Assembly: GCA_003054665.1 (NCBI GenBank)
Contig: QAYY01000022.1
Location: 124,001 to 188,000, forward strand
Reading direction: 5' to 3'
DNA: 64,000 bases
Source: Opitutaceae bacterium EW11
Lineage (GTDB): Bacteria; Verrucomicrobiota; Verrucomicrobiia; Opitutales; Opitutaceae
A program made the translations under genes and the position numbers. Shown one piece after another: positions 55,846 to 64,000 of the stretch (positions are counted from its first letter, which is position 1; every line of letters starts with the position of its first letter). The notes under the pieces were generated by a model. It did no database searches. It had not been told where the DNA came from and worked only from the letters and a program-made list of their open reading frames with translations.

Positions 55846-58172
55846 ATCCGCCGGCCGCGCGGCCGGTGTTCCCCATGCATTTCCTCCACGTCGAAGACAA
55901 CCCCCACGATGCCGAGCTCGTCGAATCCCTGATTCAGCGGGAATGGCCGCAGTGCCGCGTCGAGCGAGTGGATACGCGAGCGGCCCTCGACAAGGCGCTG
56001 AAGGAGTCGGATCCGCAGCTGATCCTGTCCGACTTCTCGCTGCCGTCGTTCGATGGTCTAAGCGCGCTCAAACTCGCCCGGGAGCTTTCGCCCGACACGC
56101 CGTTCATCTTTCTGTCCGGCACCATCGGAGAGGAGGTCGCGGTGGAGGCGCTGAAAAACGGCGCGATCGACTACGTTTTGAAAGACCGGATGGGGCGCCT
56201 CATCCCCGCGATCCAGCGGGCTCTGTTGCAGGCGGAGGAGCAGGCCCGGCGCCGTCGCGCCGAGGAGGCGTTGCGCGAGACTCAGGAGCGCTACCGCCAG
56301 ATCACGGAGAACGTCGCGGATCTGATCGCCGTCTTCGATCTCGAGGGCTGCCGCGTCTATAGCAACCCGGCGTACCAGACCCTTTTCGGCCAGCAGGACG
56401 AACCCGACGGCGCCGAGTCGTTTCAGGACGTGCATCCCGAAGACCGCTCGCGGGTGCGGCAGAGCTTCCTGGAGACGGTCCGCACGGGCGCAGGGCGCCG
56501 CAGCGAGTTCCGTTTCCTTCTGCGCGACGGCGGCGTGCGCTACATCGAGGCTCAGAGCAGCGTGCTGCGGGACGCCGAAGGGAAAGTGGTGAACGTGCTC
56601 ATCGTCTCGCGCGACGTCACGCTGCGCAAACAGGCGGAGGAGCGAATCCGGGAGCAGGCCTCGTTGCTCGACAAGGCGCGAGACGCGATCTGCGTCGTCG
56701 ATCTGGCGGAGGCCGTCACGTACTGGAACGCCAGCGCCGAGACGCTCTTTGGCTGGAGCGCTTCCGAGGCCGTGGGGCAGAAGATCCAGCGGCTGCTTTT
56801 CAGCCAGGACGTGTTTCGGTATCCGGACACCATTCGCGACGTGCTCGTGGAGGGCCGGTGGATGGGCGAGCTTCGGCCCGAGACGAAGGCCGGAGCGACC
56901 GTCGTCGTGGAGAGCCGGTGGACCCTGGTCGCGGACGCGAGCGGCAGGCCGCAGTCGATCCTGATCATCAACACCGACGTGACGGAGAAGAAGCGGCTCG
57001 AAGTGCAGTTTCTCCGAGCGCAGCGGATGGAAAGCATCGGGACGCTGGCCGGCGGGATCGCGCACGATCTGAACAACGTGCTGACGCCCATCCTGGTGGC
57101 CGCCCAAGTGCTGCAGACCCACGCGACCAAGGACGACCGGCCGCTGCTCGAAACGATCGAGAAGAGCGCGCTCCACGGCGCCGGGTTGGTGAAGCAGGTG
57201 CTGCTGTTTGCGCGCGGCGCCGAGGGCGAGCACGCGCCGCTGCAGGTTCGCCACCTGATCGGCGAAATGGAGAAACTGCTCAGGGAGACCTTGCCGCGGT
57301 CGATCGAGATACGCACCCGGCTGGACCGCGAACTGTGGCTCGTGCGAGGCGACGCGACCCAGCTCAACCAAGTGTTGATGAACCTTTGCGTGAACGCGCG
57401 GGACGCGATGCCGAACGGGGGGCAGATTATGATCGAGGCCCGAAATCGTTCGGCTCCGGACGAGTTCGTCTCGAGCCATCCCGAACTGGCGTCCGGGCCT
57501 TACCTGACGATCTCGGTTTCCGACACGGGGACCGGAATACCGCCCGACGTCATCGAGCGGATCTGGGATCCGTTTTTCACCACGAAGGAAATCGGCAAGG
57601 GCACCGGCCTCGGCTTGTCGACGGTGATGGGCATCGTGAAAGGCCATGGAGGCGCGGTGAACGTGCACAGCCAGCTCAACAAGGGTACGCGCTTCGACAT
57701 CTACCTGCCGGCAATCCCGAAAGAGGAAGAGGCAGAGCCGCAGCCGAGCCGTTCACGTTTCCCGACGGGCCAAGGGGAAGGTATCCTGGTGATCGACGAC
57801 GAACCCTACATTCGCGACGTGGTGGGCTCGATGCTGAAGTATTGCGGTTACCGCGGTTACTTCGCGGCCAGCGGTCACAAAGGCATCGAGGTGTATCAGA
57901 AACACCAGGACGAGATTGCGCTGGCCATCGTCGACATGATGATGCCGGGGCTCGACGGAGCGGCGACCATGCGCCATCTGCGGGAGCTGAACCCGGAGGC
58001 GAGGCTGATCGCCATGAGCGGGATGCTCGAGAACTCCTCGTTTGGGCCCGGCTCGGGTCTCGAGGGAGTGGAGCTTCTCCGAAAACCGATCACCGCCGAA
58101 GACCTGTTGACCAAGATCGCCGCAGTGCTGGGCCGCGAAGAAGCCGGCAGGCGCCGCGAGAACCGCGAGTAG
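55842..58172 (+). CDS. hybrid sensor kinase REC-PAS-PAS-HisKA-HATPase-REC
   Basis: 776 residues, GTG start overlapping the previous gene; an ATG at 55875 ([10 protein letters not shown]) is an alternative. No membrane helices. N-terminal receiver with Asp64 in [13 protein letters not shown], coiled linker, two PAS domains (about 150-270 and 275-390), HisKA with His408 in [15 protein letters not shown], HATPase with DTGTGIP and [12 protein letters not shown], and C-terminal receiver with Asp698 in [12 protein letters not shown]. The input receiver suggests it is driven by the upstream kinase, making a multi-step relay; no HPt or DNA-binding output gene is in the cluster. Confidence 0.93.
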   Translation: MNPPAARPVFPMHFLHVEDNPHDAELVESLIQREWPQCRVERVDTRAALDKALKESDPQLILSDFSLPSFDGLSALKLARELSPDTPFIFLSGTIGEEVAVEALKNGAIDYVLKDRMGRLIPAIQRALLQAEEQARRRRAEEALRETQERYRQITENVADLIAVFDLEGCRVYSNPAYQTLFGQQDEPDGAESFQDVHPEDRSRVRQSFLETVRTGAGRRSEFRFLLRDGGVRYIEAQSSVLRDAEGKVVNVLIVSRDVTLRKQAEERIREQASLLDKARDAICVVDLAEAVTYWNASAETLFGWSASEAVGQKIQRLLFSQDVFRYPDTIRDVLVEGRWMGELRPETKAGATVVVESRWTLVADASGRPQSILIINTDVTEKKRLEVQFLRAQRMESIGTLAGGIAHDLNNVLTPILVAAQVLQTHATKDDRPLLETIEKSALHGAGLVKQVLLFARGAEGEHAPLQVRHLIGEMEKLLRETLPRSIEIRTRLDRELWLVRGDATQLNQVLMNLCVNARDAMPNGGQIMIEARNRSAPDEFVSSHPELASGPYLTISVSDTGTGIPPDVIERIWDPFFTTKEIGKGTGLGLSTVMGIVKGHGGAVNVHSQLNKGTRFDIYLPAIPKEEEAEPQPSRSRFPTGQGEGILVIDDEPYIRDVVGSMLKYCGYRGYFAASGHKGIEVYQKHQDEIALAIVDMMMPGLDGAATMRHLRELNPEARLIAMSGMLENSSFGPGSGLEGVELLRKPITAEDLLTKIAAVLGREEAGRRRENRE

Positions 58173-58186
58173 GAGGGGCGGGCGGA

Positions 58187-58221
58187 GGTGCGGCTTCGAC
58201 GGCGATGATTCGAACCGCACC
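58187..58221. terminator. hairpin between convergent hybrid kinase and glnS
   Basis: ggtgcgg-c-ttcg (58187-58198) pairs with cgaa-ccgcacc (58211-58221): 11 bp with a one-base bulge. It fills the 69-base convergent gap but no T-run follows on either strand, so termination here is only suggested. Confidence 0.4.
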
Positions 58222-58241
58222 CGACCGACGGACGGCCCGGA

Positions 58242-60044
58242 CTACTTCTTCGGCGGAGCCCAGGCGTCCTTCAGCGTGATCGTCCGGTTGAAGACCGGTT
58301 TCCCGGGCCTTGAATCCGGATCGAGCGTGAAGTACGCGAGGCGCTCGAATTGGTATCGGAGATCCGAAGACGCGTTTGCCAGCGAGGGCTCGAGCTTGGC
58401 GGTGACGACTTCGAGGGAATGCGGGTTGATGTGCTTCTTGAAGTCCCCGTCGGCGTCGGGTTCGGCGGTGTCGAAGAGCCGGTCATAGAGCCGGACTTCG
58501 GCGTCGATTGCCTCCGTCGCGCTTACCCAGTGAATCGTGCCCTTGACCTTGCGGCTCGCGGTCGGTCCGCCGGTCCGGGAATCGAGGTCGGCCGAGCAGC
58601 GGACCTCGACGACTTTCCCGGAAGCGTCTTTCACCACCTCGTCGCACTTGATGATGAAGGCGTATTTGAGACGCACCTCGCCTCCCGGGCGGAGACGGAA
58701 GTATTTCGGCGGCGGGGTCTCCATGAAGTCGTCGCTCTCGATGAAGAGTTCGCGAGTGAACCTCAGCTTGCGGCTGCCGGCGTTGGGATCCTCGGGGTTG
58801 TTGACCGCATCGAGCTCGATCGCCTGATCCGGCGCGATGTTGGTGATCACGGCTTTGATCGGGCGCAGCACGGCAAGACGACGGAGGGCGGATTTGTTCA
58901 GCTCTTCGCGGATCGCGTGCTCGAGCACGGCGATGTCGGTCACGCTGTTGAACTTGGTCACTCCGAGGCCGGTGACGAAGGCGCGCAAGGCGCTCGCCGG
59001 CACACCTCGGCGACGAAGCCCGGAGATCGTCGGCATGCGCGGATCGTCCCAGCCGCTCACGATCTTGTCGTCGACCAGCTGGATCAGCTTCCGCTTGCTG
59101 ACGATCATGAAGGTCGGGATCAGCTTCGCGAATTCGTATTGGTGGGGCAGGGGACGAGCCAGGCCCAGTTCCTCGAGAATCCAGTCGTAGAGCGGGCGGT
59201 GAACCTCGAATTCGAGCGTGCAGATGCTGTGGGTCACGCCTTCGAGGTAGTCGCTCAGGCAGTGGGCGAAGTCGTACATCGGATAAATGCACCAGGCATT
59301 TCCCGTGTGGTGGTGTTCGGCGTGGCGGATCCGATACAGCACCGGATCCCGCAGCCAAATGTTCGGTGCCGCCATGTTGATCTTGGCGCGCAGCGAGCGG
59401 GCTCCGTTTGGAAACTCGCCGGCTTTCATACGCTCGAACAGGCTGAGGTTCTCCTCAACCGACCGATTGCGGTAGGGACTGTCCTTGCCCGGCGTGTCCG
59501 GGGTGCCGCGGTATTTGTCGGTGTCCTCCGGGCTCAGGTCGCAGACGTAAGCCTTGCCCTTCCTGATCAGGGCGACGGCGTATTCGTAGATCTGTTGAAA
59601 ATAGTCGCTCGCGAAAAACGGCTCGAGCTCGTCGCTGTTCTGGGCCGACGGACAGACGGCGGGGAGAAAGTAGTCGGACGCGCCGTTCACCGATTGAAGC
59701 TGAGGCACGCGCCCCTTGGGCTTGAAGCCGAGGCAATGGTCGGCCCAGCCGGCGACCAGCCATTTCACGTCCTGAATGATCGATTCGACGTACTCCACGT
59801 CCTCCTTGGTGGGATTCGTGTCATCCATCCGGAGGTTGCACTGGCCGTTGTTCTCCCGAGCGATGCCGAAATTCAGGCAGATCGATTTCGCGTGCCCGAT
59901 GTGGAGGTATCCATTCGGCTCGGGCGGGAACCGCGTCACGATTTTTGAGTAGCGACCCTCAGCGACGTGCTGCGCCACGATGTCGCGAATGAAATCGGAC
60001 GGCGCTGGCGCGGCTGAAGGAGTCTCAGGATTGGGAACGGTCAT
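58242..60044 (-). CDS. glnS: glutaminyl-tRNA synthetase
   Basis: 600-residue class I synthetase charging tRNA-Gln. HIGH-type motif HIGHAKS in PPEPNGYLHIGHAKSI and the KMSKS equivalent VSKRK in FMIVSKRKLI. The catalytic core contains MDDTNPTKEDVEYV, and GlnRS-specific C-terminal beta-barrels end in FNRTITLKDAW. Start ATG 60044 (MTVPNPET) preferred over an upstream in-frame codon. Its presence implies direct glutaminylation rather than only the GatCAB transamidation route. Monocistronic. Confidence 0.97.
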   Translation of the reverse strand: MTVPNPETPSAAPAPSDFIRDIVAQHVAEGRYSKIVTRFPPEPNGYLHIGHAKSICLNFGIARENNGQCNLRMDDTNPTKEDVEYVESIIQDVKWLVAGWADHCLGFKPKGRVPQLQSVNGASDYFLPAVCPSAQNSDELEPFFASDYFQQIYEYAVALIRKGKAYVCDLSPEDTDKYRGTPDTPGKDSPYRNRSVEENLSLFERMKAGEFPNGARSLRAKINMAAPNIWLRDPVLYRIRHAEHHHTGNAWCIYPMYDFAHCLSDYLEGVTHSICTLEFEVHRPLYDWILEELGLARPLPHQYEFAKLIPTFMIVSKRKLIQLVDDKIVSGWDDPRMPTISGLRRRGVPASALRAFVTGLGVTKFNSVTDIAVLEHAIREELNKSALRRLAVLRPIKAVITNIAPDQAIELDAVNNPEDPNAGSRKLRFTRELFIESDDFMETPPPKYFRLRPGGEVRLKYAFIIKCDEVVKDASGKVVEVRCSADLDSRTGGPTASRKVKGTIHWVSATEAIDAEVRLYDRLFDTAEPDADGDFKKHINPHSLEVVTAKLEPSLANASSDLRYQFERLAYFTLDPDSRPGKPVFNRTITLKDAWAPPKK

Positions 60045-60132
60045 AGCTCCAATCCAATGCGAAACGGCACCGGCGATGCAATGAAGCAATTGCTCGGAGC
60101 ACCGTCGGGAGCGAGACCGCGAGTACCGGCCG

Positions 60133-60546
60133 TTACGCTCCGGCGAGTTTGAGGATGCGCTGGAATTCCGCGGGCGTGACCGGCTGGACCGACAGGCGAC
60201 TGTTCTTCAGCAGTACCATCTCGCGGAGTGCCGGGTCTCCTTTGATCGCATCGAGGAACACGGGCTCCGGAAGCGACTTCACGGCCTGGAGCTCGACCGA
60301 AACCCAATCCCCGTCGTCCGCCGTGGGGTCGGGAAAGGCGGCGCGAACCACGCGGGCGATGCCCTGTACCGCTTTGGTGGTTACACTCGCGTAGAAGAGT
60401 ACTTGGTCGCCCGCCCGCATGGCCCGGAGATTGTTCCGAGCTTGGAAATTTCGCACTCCGTCCCACGACGTCCGGCCGTCGCGCAGAAACGTCTCCCACG
60501 CGTAAGCCGACGGTTCCTGTTTCACGAGCCAGTATTGGTTTGTCAT
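60133..60546 (-). CDS. EVE (ASCH/PUA-like) domain protein
   Basis: 137 residues matching the EVE family: YWLVKQEPSAYAWETFLRDGRTSWDGVRNFQARNNLRAMRAGDQVLFYAS at the N-terminus is diagnostic. EVE domains bind modified bases in RNA or DNA and are often near thymocyte nuclear protein 1 homologues. It stands between glnS (88 bases downstream) and a divergent membrane peptide/PIN-TRAM pair (33 bases). Cytoplasmic; specific ligand unknown. Confidence 0.92.
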   Translation of the reverse strand: MTNQYWLVKQEPSAYAWETFLRDGRTSWDGVRNFQARNNLRAMRAGDQVLFYASVTTKAVQGIARVVRAAFPDPTADDGDWVSVELQAVKSLPEPVFLDAIKGDPALREMVLLKNSRLSVQPVTPAEFQRILKLAGA

Positions 60547-60578
60547 GAGCACCGGGGTTTTATGCACTCGCGTAAGAA

Positions 60579-60692
60579 ATGGAGCCGTCTCCGGTTGAAA
60601 AGGCCAAAGCGCGCCGAGCCATCCTGATTCTTTACCTGTGCATGGCGGCGGGGATCGCCGCGCCATTAGTCCTTTTCCTGTTTCGCCGCTAG
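60579..60692 (+). CDS. 37-residue single-helix membrane peptide
   Basis: Short frame ATG 60579 to TAG 60692. The peptide starts MEPSPVEKAKARRA, has one hydrophobic helix (about 15-35, ILILYLCMAAGIAAPLVLFLF) and ends RR. A positively charged N-terminal stretch before the helix and Arg-Arg after it fit a small inner-membrane protein. It ends 16 bases before the PIN/TRAM gene, in the same direction, so is probably co-transcribed with it. No family recognised; the hydrophobic pattern and position are the evidence. Confidence 0.55.
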   Translation: MEPSPVEKAKARRAILILYLCMAAGIAAPLVLFLFRR

Positions 60693-60708
60693 CAACGTCC
60701 GCCGATTC

Positions 60709-61710
60709 ATGAACAAAACCCTCCTCCCCATCCGTGCCTGTTTTATCGCCCTCTGTGCGGCGGCGGGGTGGTTGCTTTGCTACACGATTCCGGACTGGGA
60801 TCAGAATCGCGGGATTGCTGCATTCGTCGGGTTTTCGATCGGGGTGCTGGTTGTGCTCACCGACATGCTGCTGAAGGGGTTTTCCCTTCGCGGCCTCTCC
60901 GCGGTGACCTTCGGTTTGGTGGCCGGTTCGCTCATTTCCTACCTGCTCGGAACCTCGCCGCTCTTCAGCCGCGGCGACGCCCAGACCATCTTCCTCGCGC
61001 AGCTGGGTTTGTTCCTGGTCGTGACCTATCTGTGCACGGTCATCGCGCTCCGCGGAAAGGACGAGTTCAACCTGGTCATTCCCTACGTGCGATTCGTGCC
61101 GCACGACGTCGAGGTGCCGCTGGTGGTCGTGGATACAAGCGCGCTGATCGACGGGCGGATCGCGAAGGTCTACGAGGCGGGTTTTCTCGCGGCGGCGCTG
61201 GTGATCCCGCGTTTCGTTCTGGATGAACTCCAATCCGTCGCGGACTCCCCCGATCCGGTGAAGCAAGCCCGCGGGCGCCGCGGCCTCGAGGTCCTGGGCG
61301 AGCTTCGCAAGGTGAAGAATATCGATATCCGGATCACGGAAAGCGAAGTCAGCAAGCGGCAGGACGTGGATGCGAAGCTCGTTTTCCTCGCCCAATCGAT
61401 GCGGGCGAAGCTTCTCACCACGGACTACAACCTCGCGAAGATGGCGGAATTCCAGGGTGTCGCTTGGCTGAATCTGAACCTGCTCGCCCGCGCACTCCGC
61501 CCCGAACTGGTGGTGGGCGAGACGATCGAGGTGGAGCTCGTGAAGCCGGGCAAGGAAGAAGGCCAGGCAGTCGGTTTTCTCGAAGACGGTTCGATGGTGG
61601 TCGTCAGCCACGGCCGCCAAATGCTGGGTCAGCGGGTGAACGTCGAAGTGAACAGCGTGCTCCCGTCGGCCGGCGGCAAGATGGTATTCGCGCGGATCGC
61701 GACGAGCTGA
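60709..61710 (+). CDS. membrane PIN/TRAM-domain protein (YacL-like)
   Basis: 333 residues. Four hydrophobic segments in the first 115 residues, then a PIN ribonuclease domain (about 138-260: VVVDTSALIDGRIAKVYEAGF, VLDELQSVADSPDP, LLTTDYNLAKMAEFQGV) with the conserved acidic residues, and a C-terminal TRAM RNA-binding domain (about 270-330: LVKPGKEEGQAVGFLEDGSMVVVSHGRQMLGQRVNVEV). Members such as B. subtilis YacL are thought to be membrane-attached RNases. The 37-aa membrane peptide upstream may be its partner. Confidence 0.94.
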   Translation: MNKTLLPIRACFIALCAAAGWLLCYTIPDWDQNRGIAAFVGFSIGVLVVLTDMLLKGFSLRGLSAVTFGLVAGSLISYLLGTSPLFSRGDAQTIFLAQLGLFLVVTYLCTVIALRGKDEFNLVIPYVRFVPHDVEVPLVVVDTSALIDGRIAKVYEAGFLAAALVIPRFVLDELQSVADSPDPVKQARGRRGLEVLGELRKVKNIDIRITESEVSKRQDVDAKLVFLAQSMRAKLLTTDYNLAKMAEFQGVAWLNLNLLARALRPELVVGETIEVELVKPGKEEGQAVGFLEDGSMVVVSHGRQMLGQRVNVEVNSVLPSAGGKMVFARIATS

Positions 61711-61713
61711 GTC

Positions 61714-61730
61714 AGCCGCTCCGCGGCTTT
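61714..61730 (+). terminator. weak hairpin after the PIN/TRAM gene
   Basis: agccgc (61714-61719) and gcggct (61723-61728) with loop tcc and a short TTT at 61728-61730. Only a six-base stem and little T, so a weak terminator at best. Confidence 0.35.
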
Positions 61731-61765
61731 CGGACGCGCCAAAGCTTCTACTCGCTCGGGAGAAC

Positions 61766-61792
61766 AAAAAAGCCGGGCTCGAAAGCCCGGCT
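61766..61792 (-). terminator. intrinsic terminator of the OmpW-like gene
   Basis: Perfect 9-bp stem agccgggct (61771-61779) with agcccggct (61784-61792), tetraloop cgaa. On the minus strand it is followed by six T (A-tract 61766-61771). It lies 34 bases after the porin gene stop. Confidence 0.88.
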
Positions 61793-61826
61793 TGGGACGA
61801 AGGAAGATTCTGCCGAAAACGTCCGA

Positions 61827-62456
61827 TCAGAACTCGTACCGGGCGCCCACGGAGTAGAGCCACGGATCGAGGCGAGCCTGAGTGAGGGAGGTTCCACCGG
61901 CATATACGTCGGAGCGGATTGCGGCGCGCTTGACGTCGACGTTGAGCGACCAGTGCTCGTTGAGCTTCCAGTCGGCACCGGCCTGAGCGGCGAGGCCGAG
62001 GCTGTAGCTGTCGAGACCGAGCGGGACATTGGCGACCGCAAGCTTGTCGCTCCAGATGAGCGTGAAGTTCACGCCGACCCCGACGTACGGACGGAACGCG
62101 CCGCCCGGATTCGCACGGTACTGAACCAGAAGCGTCGGGGGGAGGTGCTTGAACGAACCCAGCTTGCCGACGCCCGCCAGCGAGACGTCCTGCGTCTGGG
62201 GCACCGTGAGGACGACCTCGGCGGAGATCGTGTCGGTGAACGCGTAGTCAACGTCGATTTCGGGGATCCATTGATCGTTAACGGCCACGGCGTTATCCGC
62301 AAAGTGAATACCCAAGGCCGTGAAGGCATCGGAGTGATCGACCGTTTGCAGGTAGGTGGCCCGGAGGCGGACCGACCACGGACTTGCGGCGTGGACGGCG
62401 AGAACAGACAGCAGGAGCAGCGCGCTCTGCGTGAGAGTACGGATGAGTTTGGTCAT
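61827..62456 (-). CDS. OmpW-family outer membrane protein
   Basis: 209 residues: signal peptide MTKLIRTLTQSALLLLSVLAVHA, then an eight-strand beta-barrel pattern with OmpW marks: SPWSVRLRATYL, IPEIDVDYAFTDTISAEVVLTVPQTQDVSL, LGSFKHLPPTLLVQYRANPG, FRPYVGVGVNFT, and the C-terminal DPWLYSVGARYEF ending in Phe as outer-membrane barrels do. Small hydrophobic-solute channel. Start ATG 62456 gives the signal peptide. Own terminator. Confidence 0.94.
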   Translation of the reverse strand: MTKLIRTLTQSALLLLSVLAVHAASPWSVRLRATYLQTVDHSDAFTALGIHFADNAVAVNDQWIPEIDVDYAFTDTISAEVVLTVPQTQDVSLAGVGKLGSFKHLPPTLLVQYRANPGGAFRPYVGVGVNFTLIWSDKLAVANVPLGLDSYSLGLAAQAGADWKLNEHWSLNVDVKRAAIRSDVYAGGTSLTQARLDPWLYSVGARYEF

Positions 62457-62965
62457 GGTTAGCAGAAGTTCGCCTGGCCACGTGAATTGCACACGGCCAA
62501 GCGGCCGGCGAAGGTACAAAAGCTGTAGTACGCTCGCTCCCTATACATTGCCGAACAGCATGCATATATTGTTCTTACGTTCCTGCTGCCCGCTCATTCG
62601 GGCAGACGCTGCGTTGCCCAAGCGCGGTTGGTGCGGGTCTGTTCCGATTGCTTTTCGGCAGAGCCCGCCAGCCCGAGTTGTCTCGACGGTCCGGACGAGT
62701 GGACCACGCGGCGCGGTGGCGCGCGCGGTCGTTAGCCGGTAGAAATCCGGAGGCGATCGGAGATCCCGCCGACGTCCGCGTTGGTGCAGACAGAGAGCGT
62801 CGGTCGCGGCGAGAGGGCGCGGCCGGAGGAAGTGTGTTGTATCCGTTTTTCCGATTCCGAGCGGGATGCTCAGGGCTTGCGAACGCGAACTTGCCTGGCC
62901 GCCGCGGCCCGTCCTAGGTTTGACCGACCGGCGGGAGTCTCGCCGGCATTTCCAGCCTTACCCCC
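62457..62965. other. divergent intergenic region, OmpW-like gene to S9/propeller-like gene
   Basis: 509 bases without a convincing gene. An AT-rich patch at about 62543-62580 (with catgcatatatt) may hold the OmpW promoter on the minus strand. On the plus side a hairpin (ccggcggga/tctcgccgg, 62929-62947, one G-U pair) lies 18 bases before the next start. Open frames here are Arg-rich shadows. Confidence 0.45.
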
Positions 62966-64000
62966 ATGACTTCGCGTACTGTTTTCGCCGCGACCGCTGC
63001 TGTCGCGTTTGCCTGCGCCGTCGACGCCCAAATCCAGCCCGTTGCGCCCGTGGACGGGCAGCTGCTGCCGATCGCCACCTACACCGAGCGGCAGATCCAT
63101 GTCCTGAAGGACGGGAAAAAGCGTCGGGCTCCGACGATGAAGTTCGAATTGCATCCGAGCACGACGTTCACCGAGGGATTGATCACGGTGAGCGACATCT
63201 CTCCCGACCTCGATCCGCTCCGCAACGCCACTCCCGCCGAAAGGGCGAAACCGGACGCGATTCACTTCCGGTACACGGCCAAGGTTTCCTCGGATCGTCC
63301 GCTGTCGGATTGTTACGCGCTCCTTACGTTCAGCAATGAAGGCTCGGTAGGGACGCACTTGATACCGATCGGGAAACTGAAGCCGGGCGCGCTGAAGACG
63401 GTGGAGGTGGAGATCCCCGCCCAGGTCGAGGTGGTAGGATCCCTCCATGTGTTCTGCAACGGACACGAGGTTCGTTCGAACCTTCATCCTTCCGCGTACG
63501 ATCCGCAGGCCTACTTCGCGGAGCTGACGAAAAGCGGGCGCGGACTGCCTGCAGCCGAGTTGTTGAACTACGAGGACGTGTTCCCCCACGTGCTATCGCG
63601 AGATGGCCAGCGCCTCGCGTCCATCCGCAAGCGCGACGGCAAGAAGATCATGTTCGTCTACGATCTCGCCTCGATGAAGCTGCTTTATCAGGAGGCGGTC
63701 GCGCAGATCTCCCAATACGTGAGCTCTCCCGTATGGGTCTCGGACCACGAACTCGCCTACGTGATGGACGATAGCACGACCGAAGATTACGGGACCTGGC
63801 GGCTCAAGCTGCTCGACGTCGCCACCGGCAAGACCGAGTCGCTGCTCGACGATGTGATCGACATCATCGAGTCGTTGCCCAGCCGACCCGACGAACTGGT
63901 CCTCGAGTCCTACACCTATCGTTCAGGAAGCTGGTGGGAGCACTACAACGTCCACACGCGAAAGAGCTCCAAGATCGACGAGCCTTCGGCGGGCTCGTAC
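62966..64000 (+). CDS. secreted beta-propeller/S9-peptidase-like protein, partial
   Basis: ATG at 62966, open for 345 codons to the window edge. Signal peptide MTSRTVFAATAAVAFACAVDAQ, then about 200 residues of beta-rich sequence (PVDGQLLPIATYTERQIHVLKDGKKRR; HFRYTAKVSSDRPLSDCYALLTF). TolB/prolyl-oligopeptidase-like propeller repeats follow (FPHVLSRDGQRLASIRKRDGKKIMFVYD; WVSDHELAYVMDDS; WRLKLLDVATGKTESLLDDV). This resembles the N-terminal propeller of S9-family peptidases, whose catalytic domain would lie beyond the edge; that part is not visible, so enzyme function is not shown. Confidence 0.85.
   Translation, partial: MTSRTVFAATAAVAFACAVDAQIQPVAPVDGQLLPIATYTERQIHVLKDGKKRRAPTMKFELHPSTTFTEGLITVSDISPDLDPLRNATPAERAKPDAIHFRYTAKVSSDRPLSDCYALLTFSNEGSVGTHLIPIGKLKPGALKTVEVEIPAQVEVVGSLHVFCNGHEVRSNLHPSAYDPQAYFAELTKSGRGLPAAELLNYEDVFPHVLSRDGQRLASIRKRDGKKIMFVYDLASMKLLYQEAVAQISQYVSSPVWVSDHELAYVMDDSTTEDYGTWRLKLLDVATGKTESLLDDVIDIIESLPSRPDELVLESYTYRSGSWWEHYNVHTRKSSKIDEPSAGSY

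Noticed and set aside
60547-61863. Long minus-strand frame extending the EVE protein by about 440 residues
   Set aside because: The extension is antisense to the PIN/TRAM gene and has shadow composition; the EVE domain starts at 60546.
1-64000. CRISPR arrays, IS elements, prophage genes, tRNA or rRNA genes
   Set aside because: None seen: no regularly spaced repeats, transposase or integrase motifs, or cloverleaf-like sequences in the gaps inspected by eye.

Overview
The window is a 64-kb stretch of GC-rich bacterial chromosome that is mostly conserved housekeeping and metabolic genes. No rRNA, tRNA, CRISPR array, transposase or prophage gene was found. Gene content (FKBP foldase, prohibitin-type protein, DUF6515 and DUF2851 proteins, a long LOG-family protein, ExbBD, many hybrid kinases) and a Gram-negative envelope fit a Verrucomicrobiota member, most like the Opitutales/Opitutaceae. 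That placement is inferred from recalled gene families, not computed. Many start codons lack a Shine-Dalgarno sequence and follow pyrimidine-rich leaders.

Layout. 1-6982 (minus): a tripartite RND efflux operon, with an adaptor and two paralogous inner-membrane pumps joined by ATGA overlaps; the second pump runs off the left edge. 7120-9245: a DUF6515 exported protein and an SPFH/prohibitin protein coupled to a small membrane protein. 9305-18392 (plus): NYN-domain and DUF2851 genes, then the translation/transcription block nusA-infB-rbfA-DHH phosphoesterase-truB-ribF, with a terminator-like hairpin directly in front of nusA. 18408-18544 can fold into a branched RNA-like structure. 18551-33126: a His-rich peptide, xylulokinase, a CHASE-PAS hybrid kinase, serine hydroxymethyltransferase, a low-molecular-weight phosphatase, a large membrane protein with three repeats, purD and the long LOG-family protein. 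33127-40600: FKBP isomerase, GT4 glycosyltransferase, an unknown 627-aa protein, a nucleoside transporter, a gamma-carbonic anhydrase and metF behind a palindrome. 40772-45543 (minus): a GldG/DUF4340/ABC-2 transporter cluster.

46840-52515 holds branched-chain amino acid genes: leuCD next to a divergent LysR regulator, then exbBD, then ilvBN. The ilvBN genes are preceded by a 28-residue Val-rich leader peptide and mutually exclusive antiterminator and terminator hairpins, a complete transcription attenuator. 52585-58172: an SDR enzyme and a three-gene phosphorelay cluster (CHASE3 kinase, single receiver, double-receiver hybrid kinase). 58242-64000: glnS, an EVE-domain protein, a 37-aa membrane peptide, a PIN/TRAM protein, an OmpW-like porin, and a secreted beta-propeller/S9-like protein cut by the right edge.

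The most interesting features are the ilvBN attenuator and the inverted-repeat element beside it, the nusA leader, the foldable region after ribF, the metF operator, and the repeat-bearing membrane protein.
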